Positions 1-8,336 of a DNA stretch of 64,000 nt are shown piece by piece. The notes below the pieces were generated by a model. The model was given only the letters and a program-made list of their open reading frames with translations, searched no databases and was not told where the DNA came from. Made by a program: the position numbers and the translations under genes. Positions within the stretch are counted from its first letter, which is position 1. Each line of letters starts with the position of its first letter. This DNA is from Kordia sp050633145. GTDB taxonomy: Bacteria > Bacteroidota > Bacteroidia > Flavobacteriales > Flavobacteriaceae. The stretch covers positions 124,001-188,000 of the forward strand of contig NZ_JBOEFY010000020.1 of the NCBI RefSeq assembly GCF_050633145.1, written 5' to 3'.

Positions 1-407
1 GCATTTAAATAATTTGATAAATTTACAGCGGCATAATCAACATAAGATTTCGAATTATTAAAAGTAGGAGTGTCAAATACTTTTTTATTTATAATTTTTA
101 AAGTGAGCATGTTAAAACTACTAACCATGCAAATTAGACTGTAAGGGCCAGCTTGAGTTTCATTATAATCCTGAATAAAAGGTGAATAGCTATTGTATAA
201 AACTTCAAACTTTCCCCAAAGAGAATCATTTGTAGTTTCTAATAATTGGCTATGGCGCTCTTTGTATTGTTCTAAATTACTATTCTGTTTTAGGAAAATA
301 AAGAGTAACGTAATAATAAATATTAAAAGTATAGCACCTACATTAACAATTCTATGTCTTAGGTATTTAATCCTTTCTATATATGTATTTACTGCTAATT
401 TTTCCAT
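1..407 (-). CDS. Membrane-anchored protein of unknown function (partial, runs off left edge)
   Basis: About 135 codons are visible before the frame leaves the window, so only the N-terminal part is seen. It starts with ATG at 407, directly after the stop codon of the CHAT protease gene (408-410), which implies co-transcription and probably coupled translation. Residues about 21-39 form one strongly hydrophobic helix behind a basic N-terminus, so it is likely an N-in inner-membrane anchor with the rest outside. I do not recognise the family. Its position as the third gene behind a nuclease and a CHAT protease suggests it belongs to the same module; that is inference. Confidence 0.7.
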   Translation of the reverse strand, partial: MEKLAVNTYIERIKYLRHRIVNVGAILLIFIITLLFIFLKQNSNLEQYKERHSQLLETTNDSLWGKFEVLYNSYSPFIQDYNETQAGPYSLICMVSSFNMLTLKIINKKVFDTPTFNNSKSYVDYAAVNLSNYLN

Positions 408-1094
408 TTATTCTATAGTTTTAAGACTAGGTGTCATTACAAAATACAAAAGTCCTATTATTATGATAACCAATAGAATAAAACCAACAAGTTTCCAATT
501 GATATTTGGTGCTACTGGTGCTGATGTTTCTTTAATAATATCTTCTTTGATTATCATTTTAAGTATGTCATCGTCTTCTTCTTGAGATAAACTAATTTCA
601 TCTTTAGCGATTTTAAAAGCGGCTTCAAAGCTTTCCCCAGAACTTATAGAGTCATAAAAAGAACTTGAAAAAATCATGGCTTTATCATTTCCTATGGATG
701 TTTTCATACCAATCACACAATGAATATCATTTGAAAAATTTTCAATATCATTCAAACTAAAGCATGCAGATAATACCACGCATTTTAGGTATTTATTATA
801 GTTTGCTAAGAAATCTCCTAATTGTTGAGTGTAGATAGTTTCAGAGTATCCATTTCCATCTTCAAAAACAATAGTATTATCATCATTTCCATGTCCAGAA
901 ATATGAAGAATATTTGGTTTATGCCTATTCAAATACCTTCTCATTGTTCTTTTTGTAGAAGCATCTCTTACAATTAATTTATACTTATCTTTTATTGGCT
1001 GTGAATCTAAAACATCTTTTATGATATTTATTTCATCTTTTAACCTAAGTTGACGTGTGTCTTTTGGGTTTACTCCTATAAATAAGATTCTCAT
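408..1094 (-). CDS. CHAT-domain caspase-like protease with C-terminal membrane anchor
   Basis: This 228-residue protein looks like a CHAT-type cysteine protease. The His-Cys dyad is visible: His68 in the motif ISGHG after a hydrophobic strand, and Cys111 in VLSACFS. Residues about 199-220 are a single hydrophobic segment near the C-terminus, so the protease domain is probably held at the cytoplasmic face of the inner membrane by a tail anchor. It starts 5 nt after the NUC nuclease gene, and its stop abuts the start of the next membrane protein. Bacterial CHAT proteases often act in antiviral or cell-suicide modules by cleaving a partner. The adjacent nuclease is the obvious candidate partner, which is inference. 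Confidence 0.75.
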   Translation of the reverse strand: MRILFIGVNPKDTRQLRLKDEINIIKDVLDSQPIKDKYKLIVRDASTKRTMRRYLNRHKPNILHISGHGNDDNTIVFEDGNGYSETIYTQQLGDFLANYNKYLKCVVLSACFSLNDIENFSNDIHCVIGMKTSIGNDKAMIFSSSFYDSISSGESFEAAFKIAKDEISLSQEEDDDILKMIIKEDIIKETSAPVAPNINWKLVGFILLVIIIIGLLYFVMTPSLKTIE

Positions 1095-1099
1095 ACGAG

Positions 1100-2035
1100 T
1101 TAGAGTTTTAAATTTTTTATTTTTGGTAAAGTTTCCTCATTTGGATCTTCAGAAATTTGGCTGCTTCTATAATTTACTTCTTCTAAAATTAACCGAACCA
1201 TTCTATGGTCCTTATAAACATCTTTAGCTTTAGGAAAAGTAAGCAAGGTCAAAGATTCAATAACAGAAACATCTGTTTGATATGTATCTGCATCTTTAAA
1301 ATCTAAAAAGAAATCATCTTCTCCATCGGAACTTCTAGTGATTTCATAACTAGCATCTACAATACCATTGCTATGAAGCAGATTGGACTGATTTGTTATA
1401 TAAGCAACTCTAGATAATTCATTATTCTTATTTAGATAATAAACAACTTTCCAAAAAACTCTTGGAATTTTAATTTGTTTACCTTCAACTTTAGTAACAA
1501 AATATGGGTCGTTATGGTTAAGAACTGGTCCTGTAAAAACACTTATTTTTAAGTTATTTTTTACACTTTCAGAATGAAGAATATAATTTTCAATCCGTCT
1601 CCATATACTTCTATTTAATCTAGCGTGTTGAGGCACTGCGTTAGTAAAAAAGAACGTAGAATCAGCGGCTTTTTTAGCTTCAAATTCATCAATTCCCCAT
1701 TGTGTATCCTCTCTTTTGGTCATATGTCCTCTATCAAAATCACTTTTTTTTGCATCGTATAATTCATCACCAAATTGATGATTTAGAGGAATTCTATCAT
1801 CTTTTTTAAAATCGCTTAAGCGGTCTAATTTTTCGATAAATTTTGATCCGTCAATATTAGCGGCAGAATAGTATGGGAATCTTCGGAATGGATTCTGAAA
1901 AACGGAATAGTTGGTATACTCTAAACAATAAGTATCTGGATTAAGTCCATTTTCTTCATATTCTATAATTTGTCTTTTAGAAAGGCTTGGAAATTCTATA
2001 AACGAACCTTCAATAAAATTTTTCTTAAACCCCAT
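1100..2035 (-). CDS. DNA/RNA non-specific endonuclease (NUC family)
   Basis: This 311-residue protein carries the beta-beta-alpha-metal nuclease signature: DRGH at 101-104 (His104 the expected general base), then a conserved block with FTNAVPQ (about 130-136), Asn141 as likely metal ligand, and Glu149 in the helix WRRIE. Proteins of this family cut DNA and RNA without sequence preference and are often secreted. Here there is no signal peptide, which points to a cytoplasmic role and a need for control. The CHAT protease gene follows after 5 nt. About 90 residues precede the nuclease core and could be a regulatory region. Nuclease assignment is firm; the role in an immune module is inferred from context. 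Confidence 0.8.
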   Translation of the reverse strand: MGFKKNFIEGSFIEFPSLSKRQIIEYEENGLNPDTYCLEYTNYSVFQNPFRRFPYYSAANIDGSKFIEKLDRLSDFKKDDRIPLNHQFGDELYDAKKSDFDRGHMTKREDTQWGIDEFEAKKAADSTFFFTNAVPQHARLNRSIWRRIENYILHSESVKNNLKISVFTGPVLNHNDPYFVTKVEGKQIKIPRVFWKVVYYLNKNNELSRVAYITNQSNLLHSNGIVDASYEITRSSDGEDDFFLDFKDADTYQTDVSVIESLTLLTFPKAKDVYKDHRMVRLILEEVNYRSSQISEDPNEETLPKIKNLKL

Positions 2036-2389
2036 ATTTTAATTGATTCGTAATTATAATTATCTGAATTGATTTAAGTTTTACTTACATCAAATAAGAG
2101 ATGTTTCTAAACAATATTAAAAGTGTTATTAACTTACTGAAATTAGGGAAAGTAACTTTATAAAGTTACAAAAATGTTTCATTTTCTTTCGAAATTATAA
2201 AGAAATATTATAAATGAGTTATCGCAAATAGTTTAATCATAGAACAAAAAAAGATCAATGACTGTTACACTTATCAAAGCTTTCGTTTTTGAAAGTATTG
2301 TAAAGCTTAAGCTGCTTTCATTGAAAATACATTCGCAACTCATTAATGCTCCGTATAAATTTCTCGCCAAAAACTCTTAAAAACCAAAA
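2036..2389. other. Intergenic AT-rich stretch, no gene seen
   Basis: No open frame with coding character is visible on either strand. It should hold the promoter of the leftward nuclease-CHAT genes. It lies just outside the integrated element, between the nuclease gene and the old tRNA terminator. I see no other structure. Confidence 0.5.
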
Positions 2390-2415
2390 AAGCTCCTTAA
2401 TTTCTTAAGAAGCTT
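2390..2415 (-). terminator. Displaced original terminator of the tRNA-Met gene
   Basis: Stem 2390-2400 pairs with 2405-2415 (one mismatch), and reading leftward it is followed by a run of T. It sits just past the displaced 3' tRNA fragment, exactly where the terminator of the uninterrupted tRNA gene would have been. A similar but different hairpin follows the intact tRNA at 16289-16314. Confidence 0.6.
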
Positions 2416-2420
2416 TCAGT

Positions 2421-2457
2421 TGCAAAAAGTGGTCCCACTTGGGCTCGAACCAAGGAC
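2421..2457. repeat. Left attachment site with displaced tRNA 3' fragment
   Basis: This is a 37-bp perfect copy of 16315-16351. Bases 2430-2457 match the T-arm and 3' acceptor strand of tRNA-Met; homology stops at the anticodon side, so this is not a functional tRNA. It marks the far end of the element. Confidence 0.85.
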
Positions 2458-2512
2458 AATACCGTACTAACAATCAAGTATTTATAATAATCATTTAAAA
2501 ATTGCAACCTTA

Positions 2513-2520
2513 AAGTATAC
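2513..2520. repeat. Possible recombinase arm site (TGCAACCT)
   Basis: This octamer lies 56 bp inside the left attachment site and recurs three times inside the right end (16145-16185) in the same orientation. Tyrosine recombinases of integrative elements bind short arm repeats next to the crossover site. The role is inferred. Confidence 0.4.
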
Positions 2521-2524
2521 CTTT

Positions 2525-2959
2525 TCACAGTAATTTTTCATCAGTGAAACTGAAATAACCACATTTTGTAATAATCAAATGATCTATTAACTGAATGTCT
2601 AAATAGTTGCAAGCTTGTTTTAGTCTCTTAGTAATATTTTTATCTGCTCCGCTTGGTTTTAAACCTCCGCTTGGATGATTATGGAGTAGTATAACACCAA
2701 AAGCATTACATTTTAAAGCAATACTTACAACTATTTTAATATCGATAATACTACTTGTTCCTCCTCCTTTGGATAACTCATGCATTCCTAAAACAATGTT
2801 TGAATTGTTTAGTAATAGTATTTTTACTTCTTCTTGGAACTCAATTGTATCTTGATTCCACTTATCCATTGCCACCTTATAAGTTTGTTGGCTATTGGTA
2901 ATTTTCACTTTGCAGTTATTCTCATTGGAATAACTTACATTGATTTCTGGTATGTTCAT
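2525..2959 (-). CDS. RadC-like JAB/MPN domain protein
   Basis: This 144-residue protein has the JAB metal-binding motif: His93 and His95 in HNHPSG followed by Asp106 in SGADK. The helix-hairpin-helix part of full-length RadC is missing; the protein is essentially the MPN domain with a short N-terminal extension. Such short RadC-like proteins are very common on Bacteroidota mobile elements, where their function is unknown, although the fold suggests a metalloprotease or a nucleotide-repair helper. It is the last gene of the element before the left attachment site. A terminator (2978-3000) separates it from the methyltransferase gene, so it may be transcribed independently. Confidence 0.8.
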   Translation of the reverse strand: MNIPEINVSYSNENNCKVKITNSQQTYKVAMDKWNQDTIEFQEEVKILLLNNSNIVLGMHELSKGGGTSSIIDIKIVVSIALKCNAFGVILLHNHPSGGLKPSGADKNITKRLKQACNYLDIQLIDHLIITKCGYFSFTDEKLL

Positions 2960-2977
2960 GATTGTTATAAATAAAAA

Positions 2978-3000
2978 AAGCCCCTTAAAAAAAGGAGCTT
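2978..3000 (-). terminator. Intrinsic terminator after the methyltransferase gene
   Basis: Stem 2978-2986 pairs with 2992-3000, with a T run on the minus strand. It ends the leftward defence and methyltransferase transcript before the RadC-like gene. Confidence 0.65.
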
Positions 3001-3028
3001 CGATTAATGTATTGAATTTTATTAGATA

Positions 3029-4324
3029 TTATTTTGATAGGACTATGACGCTTTCCCTCATATGCCCATTAAGCTTTTGTTGACTACTAGAATTTATTAC
3101 TCTAGCCATTCTAATTTCTTCTACGTTAAAATTTAAATTTTGTGCAATTTCAGCCAAAATTAAATCTACATTACAAATTTTCTTACCATATGCAGAATTA
3201 GAAACATTAATATATGCACGACCTTTATCATTTAGTTTGTTATGTATATCACTTAAAACACCCTCCATATCGTTAAAATATCCCTTTATCATATTAGGTA
3301 TATTCTGATTCCACAAACTCCCATTTAAGCCCTTTAGATGCTCTAAAAAATCATCTATCTCTCTTATGTTAGGGTAATTAGTATCTGGAAGCTGTATTTG
3401 GACATGTGATGTTAATGCGCTTTTTCTAATTTCCCTTTCTCTGTCAAATTTCTTAACATATCCTAATATCCATAACTCCAACCTATACACATCAGTGTAA
3501 TCTCTTGAGTTTAAATACGGAGGTGAAGTAATGACTAAGTCAAAATCATTATCTTTTAAATCTTTAATCTTGTTTCTAGAATCTCCTTGAAAATAGGTAT
3601 TGAAGTTATTTATATTTCTTACAGATATTTCATTTGTTCTTATATCAATTAAGATATTATTACATATTTCCAAAAACTTAGCATGAACTTGCTTTCTAGT
3701 AAAAGTTCTTTCTTTCCAGTTCTTCCTGTAACTTAAACATTTTCCATTTCTATAAACATTACTAAATGGTATTAATATATTAGCTAAAGCTATTTCAAAT
3801 AATATACTGTAATAATACTCTTCTTCTTTAAGAGTATGTATCATTTTTAAAATGTCTGCGATTGCATTAGATACATTTTTGTGAAAAATCCACTTGTCTT
3901 TACTTTCATCCTCAAAAAAAGTTTTAGATTCTAAAACAGGGAGTTTTATTCTTGATTTACAAGAATCTAGATATAGAACAAATTCACTTGTTAACTTCTG
4001 AAATTTAGTACTAGAATAGGAATATAATTTAGCTCTAGCTACGTTATAAAAAAAAGGATTACTTTCTATTGCATAACACTCTATCCCTAAATTTTGGCAA
4101 CTCAAAGCGGTCGTTCCTATTCCTCCAAAAGGTTCTAAGCACTTATTAATTGTTTCTTGTTGTTCTCCTATAAGTCTTCTAACAAATTCTGACGAATAAC
4201 CTTCAACAAAAGAATACCAACGATGAGTAGACTGAAATTTATTTGTCCCAAATGAAACTAAATTTGAATATTCTTCACTGTAATCTAAAAGTCTGAACTG
4301 GCTATTATTCTTAATTATATTCAC
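3029..4324 (-). CDS. Site-specific DNA methyltransferase (N4-C/N6-A class)
   Basis: This 431-residue protein has the two methyltransferase signatures. Motif I is the S-adenosylmethionine site FGGIGTT at 66-72, and motif IV is TSPPY at 266-270 after the hydrophobic strand DLVI. The roughly 190 residues between them would hold target recognition, giving the I-TRD-IV order. TSPPY is most often seen in N4-cytosine enzymes, but adenine methylation is possible. The best start is GTG at 4324. It lies 132 nt downstream of the putative nuclease gene of the SMC-like operon, so it could protect host DNA from that nuclease or mark self. No classical type II partner is present, so a solitary role cannot be excluded. 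Confidence 0.8.
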   Translation of the reverse strand: MNIIKNNSQFRLLDYSEEYSNLVSFGTNKFQSTHRWYSFVEGYSSEFVRRLIGEQQETINKCLEPFGGIGTTALSCQNLGIECYAIESNPFFYNVARAKLYSYSSTKFQKLTSEFVLYLDSCKSRIKLPVLESKTFFEDESKDKWIFHKNVSNAIADILKMIHTLKEEEYYYSILFEIALANILIPFSNVYRNGKCLSYRKNWKERTFTRKQVHAKFLEICNNILIDIRTNEISVRNINNFNTYFQGDSRNKIKDLKDNDFDLVITSPPYLNSRDYTDVYRLELWILGYVKKFDREREIRKSALTSHVQIQLPDTNYPNIREIDDFLEHLKGLNGSLWNQNIPNMIKGYFNDMEGVLSDIHNKLNDKGRAYINVSNSAYGKKICNVDLILAEIAQNLNFNVEEIRMARVINSSSQQKLNGHMRESVIVLSK

Positions 4325-4456
4325 TAATTTAACAATCTTACGGAGTCAAAGTTCTAAAAAGAACCATTAATTAAAACTTTCTCAAAGGTAATGTAAATCA
4401 ATCAAAAAAGGAATTTTATAAAAGCTTATTATTAATTGATTAGAACAACTATTAGG

Positions 4457-5572
4457 TTAATTAGGGTGTGAGTTTAGAATCTTAAAGTCTTTAATTTTTT
4501 TAAACTTTGGATAATATTTTTTTAAGCTTTCATCTAGATTGGTTTCATCAAAACTTTCAACTGTATCAACTGAATTATTTGGTCTTGCATCAAAAACAGC
4601 AAGATAGCCTAATTTTATATTCTTATTTTCCTGATATAACTGTCTTATATAATCAACTGATTGTAAAACGGCATTAGGATTTATATCATCTGAAGTATAT
4701 GATGTTCCTACCTTTTGTCCTAAGGGGTGAATACTAATACCAACCCATTTCACTTCAATTAAATAAAGCTCTCCAAAATCATCATTTATAAATATATCAA
4801 GCCTTTTAAAATTTTCCATTATGTACTCTTTACTTAAAACATTGGCTTTTAAATTTCTTTTTAAAAACATACGTAAATCTTCACGAAATCTATCCTCTGG
4901 CTTATTTTCTAAAAGTTGAGTATGATCTTTCAAAAATTGTTTGTAGTCATCTTGTGTGGGATCATTTTTTAAATGCTTGCACAATGACCGTTTACTACTA
5001 TTTGAAACAAAAAATTTAGTGTAAGTATCCCTATCTTTTAAATGTTGACTACGATACTCTTCAAATAATTCTAAAATTTTAGTAATATCTCTTAAGCCAT
5101 TATAAGAATTTAGAGCATCTGAAGTGAAAAATATGGTTGCCCCTATATCTTTACCATGAATAAAATAATGTACACCTTGAGAACTAATTAAAAAAACACA
5201 AAATTCCTTTGACAATTCTAAATAATATCTTCTGGCTTCATTATTGTCTTTCATCTCTCTTCTTTCATGATCAACTAAATCAAAACTCCTATCAAAAAGT
5301 AAATGGTTATTAATAACACAAGTATCAGAATCTAATATTGAAAACAATTTATCAGTATAATTTTCAATAATATTTTCAACTTCCTCATATGAAATTAAAA
5401 ATGCTGTAAAATCTTTCAAAGGTCTGTCATTTTGATATGAAACCAAACTTCTGTGTAGATTCTTAAATTTATCTGTTTCTTGAATCCCATTTTTTGTTCT
5501 TATGTATATTTGAGATTCTTTTTCTTTTAAAAACTGTTTAAAAGACTCCTCCTTAAAATTAAATTCCCCCAT
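4457..5572 (-). CDS. PD-(D/E)xK-like nuclease, putative effector of the SMC-like operon
   Basis: This is a 371-residue protein. The C-terminal half shows a likely restriction-nuclease core: Glu231 in FREDL, Asp259 in RLDIF, and Glu273-x-Lys275 in LIEVKW, matching the E...D...ExK order of PD-(D/E)xK enzymes. The N-terminal half (about 1-200) is unrecognised and may sense or regulate. The gene starts 2 nt after the stop of the middle-component gene, so the two are coupled. In Lamassu-type systems an effector of this kind is unleashed when the SMC-like ATPase detects foreign DNA; assignment to that role rests on operon order, not on a family match I can verify. Confidence 0.6.
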   Translation of the reverse strand: MGEFNFKEESFKQFLKEKESQIYIRTKNGIQETDKFKNLHRSLVSYQNDRPLKDFTAFLISYEEVENIIENYTDKLFSILDSDTCVINNHLLFDRSFDLVDHERREMKDNNEARRYYLELSKEFCVFLISSQGVHYFIHGKDIGATIFFTSDALNSYNGLRDITKILELFEEYRSQHLKDRDTYTKFFVSNSSKRSLCKHLKNDPTQDDYKQFLKDHTQLLENKPEDRFREDLRMFLKRNLKANVLSKEYIMENFKRLDIFINDDFGELYLIEVKWVGISIHPLGQKVGTSYTSDDINPNAVLQSVDYIRQLYQENKNIKLGYLAVFDARPNNSVDTVESFDETNLDESLKKYYPKFKKIKDFKILNSHPN

Positions 5573-5574
5573 TC

Positions 5575-6180
5575 CTATTTCTTTGTAATAATTTTACTGA
5601 ATACATACTCAAAATATAATTCTAGATACTCTTGCTTACTAATTTCAGAAACATTCTCAAGTGTTTCTTCAAAAGCCGATTTAAAATCATTTAAAACTTT
5701 TACAGTTATATTTTCTGGCGAGGTATTTAATTCTTTTTGAGAATTTGTCTCTATTGCTTCTTTATATAAGGGGTCATTTATAGTGAAGCTAAATATTTTA
5801 CTTTCTCCGTACAATCCAATTATGTAGACAATTATTTTCTGCCACTCAATCTTATTTTCATTTTTGCTAAATTTATAATTTTGGTCTATTAACTTAATAT
5901 CTCCTTCTTGACTTTCTTCTACTGCCTCTCTTACCTTTAAATCTAATATTGATCTATTTAACAAATCTGAATAAGGTCCTGAAATACTAACTGAAAAATG
6001 ATAATCTTCATATGGGTTTGTACTATTCTCATTAACGAAAGCATATAATACTTTGGTTAGATAAAACATTCGCTGAATTGATTGCTCTCTTATTGACTTC
6101 CAACCTATACTCTTTATAAGTTTCATTAAATCAATAATATCATCATTAGCTCTATATAGCTCTTCTAATTTATTTTGCAT
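5575..6180 (-). CDS. Middle component of an ABC three-component (Lamassu-like) operon
   Basis: This 201-residue protein sits between an SMC-like ATPase and a nuclease. Its N-terminal part has the pattern QRMFYLTKVLYAF followed by ISGPYSDLL (about 38-75). This resembles the Panacea/SocA-like fold and the middle proteins of ABC three-component systems, where a small helical protein bridges ATPase and effector. The remainder is helical and acidic. Its ATG overlaps the stop codon of the ATPase gene by one base (TAATG), and it ends 2 nt before the nuclease start, so the three products are probably made in fixed ratio. The resemblance is by eye and moderate. Confidence 0.55.
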   Translation of the reverse strand: MQNKLEELYRANDDIIDLMKLIKSIGWKSIREQSIQRMFYLTKVLYAFVNENSTNPYEDYHFSVSISGPYSDLLNRSILDLKVREAVEESQEGDIKLIDQNYKFSKNENKIEWQKIIVYIIGLYGESKIFSFTINDPLYKEAIETNSQKELNTSPENITVKVLNDFKSAFEETLENVSEISKQEYLELYFEYVFSKIITKK

Positions 6181-8177
6181 TATTTAATTCTTTTTTTAAC
6201 TTTTTCATAAACAGATTTTAAAGACTCACTTGATTGTTGAATAACAGATTTTTTAGCAATGTCAAGAAGGTTAATAATTGATATTTTATTTTCTGAAAAA
6301 TCAATTAAGTGATTTAAAAACTCGCTATTGTTTAGATTGGTTGTTATAATAAGTGCATTATCTTTTTCTAAAAACTTTGTAAATACCTTTGCTGCATTTT
6401 TCTCATACGAGATATCCAAACTGCTATCAGGTGTCTCTACAATATAAAATGAAGGTTTTGTATAAAAAAATGAAAGAATGCTCATCCTAAAGGAGTGATC
6501 AATAAAAAATCTTTGTGATTCTGATAATTCTTCATCATGCCTTCTAATTTTACCATTTATTACAGGGTAAAACCTTTTACCATCTCCTAAATCATCATAA
6601 GTCAAGGTACATTTCACACCTAAAAATTCAACAGCAAATTCCGAAAAGAGTTTAGAGAATTTACTTGTCACTTTTGAGACTTGTTTTTCTATTTGTTTAG
6701 AAAATTCATTGGCTTTTTCTTTTTCTTCTTTGCTTTTAAGTTGAAATTCTTCTTTTAATTCTTCTAGAGATTCAATTTCATCATAAAAAGCCTGTAGCTT
6801 ATCTGGATCTTCTTCAGAACCTTCAGATAGTGCAAATTGTAAGTTTCTCAATTCAGATTGAAGATTTCTTTTTTGGTTAGATAACTCCTTAAACTCCTTA
6901 TCTAATTTTTTGAGAGTTTTATCGATCTTAATTGCTTCTTTTTGAGAGTTTTGAATTTTTGTATGCTCATCTATTAATTCATTATTTATAGATTCAAATT
7001 CATTTTTTAAACTTTCATTAGTTATTTGACTTATTTCTTGATTGCATAATATACAATTGTTAGAATGATTTAACTTTTCATCAATGAACTGCTTTTCAAC
7101 TTCTTTGGTACAAAGTGGGCATACATGATTTGTTTTTATACTTTGATAATATAAGTCATAATTTTTGTGAAGATGTATATATTTGTTCTCAAACAACTTA
7201 TTTTCAGCAATTTTTTTAGTTTTTTCAAGATTGTCAATTAAAAGACTCAATTCATTTATTTTATTATTTATAATTGAAACTTCTGCTTCAATCTCTTTCC
7301 TAAACTTTTGCTTCTTTTTAATTTTCTTATCTAAATTTTGCAGTTCAATTTTAATCTCTAACACTCTAGAATTAATTGATTTAGCATCAACTTCACCTTC
7401 TTCATTATTTGCATCCTTTTCAACTTTGTCTAGTACTTTCTTTATTGCTCTAATATCTTCTGAACGATGTCTTGAAACACTATCAAAATATTTTGCTTGC
7501 CTGACAGCCTCTTGCCTAGCTTTATCTAACTCTGGTGAGTTAAAGTATTTGTTAAATAATTCGTATTGGACATCTGTTCCCTTATCACCATCATTCCATA
7601 AAATTGTTTTATGATCTTCGCCAAAAAATAATATTTCATTGACAAAGAAAATTAAATCATCAAATGGTAATCCTGAAGCCCTTTCAATATCATTTTCATA
7701 TTTCTTTAGAAGAGAATCTTTCTTTTGGTCTTCATTTAAATTTTCATATTTTACTTGAGTAAGTACATCTCCTTCAACATTATAGTTATTAATTGAGTAG
7801 CTATTTAAAGTTATAGTTTCCAAACACCTCTCAACAGAGAATGAGTCATTCTTAATCTTAAAATCAATAGTGACTGTAGCTTTTGATTCGGTCTTTATGA
7901 CCTCATCTTGCCTGTTCTTATAGTAATTAATTGGATGTAGTGTCCTCTTCTCAATTTTTCTATCCTTGTATGTTCTTGTAAAGTCAAAATCCTTTTTATA
8001 ATGACCTATAATGGAATACTTAATTAAATTGACAAATGTAGTTTTACCCATTCCATTACCTCCAATTATAAGGTTCACACCATTTATAAAATCATATTCA
8101 AAATCTAAACCATTAGGGTAAAGAGTAAAGTTCTTAATTTTTATACTCTTTAAGGTTGGTAAAAAAATATTTCTCAT
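6180..8177 (-). CDS. SMC/Rad50-like ATPase with zinc hook (LmuB-like)
   Basis: This 665-residue protein is the sensor-type ATPase of the operon. The N-terminal strand-loop ends in a Walker A motif GGNGMGKTT at 39-47. Residues about 240-350 and 385-470 are Lys/Glu-rich coiled coils, which flank a zinc-hook-like pair CPLC (353-356) and CILC (375-378). The C-terminal head has a signature-like ELSESQRFF segment and a Walker B region YIVETPDSSLD (about 578-588). At 665 residues it is shorter than Rad50 and within the range of Lamassu LmuB and other ABC three-component ATPases. It is the first gene of the leftward operon, with a one-base overlap to the next. Confidence 0.75.
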   Translation of the reverse strand: MRNIFLPTLKSIKIKNFTLYPNGLDFEYDFINGVNLIIGGNGMGKTTFVNLIKYSIIGHYKKDFDFTRTYKDRKIEKRTLHPINYYKNRQDEVIKTESKATVTIDFKIKNDSFSVERCLETITLNSYSINNYNVEGDVLTQVKYENLNEDQKKDSLLKKYENDIERASGLPFDDLIFFVNEILFFGEDHKTILWNDGDKGTDVQYELFNKYFNSPELDKARQEAVRQAKYFDSVSRHRSEDIRAIKKVLDKVEKDANNEEGEVDAKSINSRVLEIKIELQNLDKKIKKKQKFRKEIEAEVSIINNKINELSLLIDNLEKTKKIAENKLFENKYIHLHKNYDLYYQSIKTNHVCPLCTKEVEKQFIDEKLNHSNNCILCNQEISQITNESLKNEFESINNELIDEHTKIQNSQKEAIKIDKTLKKLDKEFKELSNQKRNLQSELRNLQFALSEGSEEDPDKLQAFYDEIESLEELKEEFQLKSKEEKEKANEFSKQIEKQVSKVTSKFSKLFSEFAVEFLGVKCTLTYDDLGDGKRFYPVINGKIRRHDEELSESQRFFIDHSFRMSILSFFYTKPSFYIVETPDSSLDISYEKNAAKVFTKFLEKDNALIITTNLNNSEFLNHLIDFSENKISIINLLDIAKKSVIQQSSESLKSVYEKVKKRIK

Positions 8178-8291
8178 TTTATCTAAACATTAGCCTGAAA
8201 GGGCAATTTACAAATAATATAATAATATTAGTCAGTAATATTTATACTAATTGAGGGAATCTAACTATTAATTTTATCTGTATTTGCAAAA

Positions 8292-8318
8292 AAAGAGAGG
8301 CAAAATTACCTCTCTCTT
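8292..8318 (-). terminator. Terminator after the GIY-YIG gene
   Basis: An AAAGAGAGG arm pairs with a CCTCTCTcTTT arm, with T-rich sequence on the minus strand. It separates the GIY-YIG gene from the SMC-like operon, which must therefore have its own promoter in 8178-8290. Confidence 0.55.
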
Positions 8319-8336
8319 TATTTTTCAAATTATATA

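Noticed and set aside
193..585. Open frame on the plus strand across the CHAT gene end
   Set aside because: It lies antisense to the CHAT protease and the membrane protein and has no recognisable motif; it is a by-product of the other frame.
2430..2457. Second tRNA gene
   Set aside because: Only the 3' 28 nt match; the anticodon and D-arm are missing, so it is a displaced fragment made by integration.
3029..5572. Plain type II restriction-modification pair
   Set aside because: The nuclease-like protein is coupled to the SMC-like ATPase and middle protein, and the methyltransferase is 132 nt away, so a two-gene system is the less likely reading.
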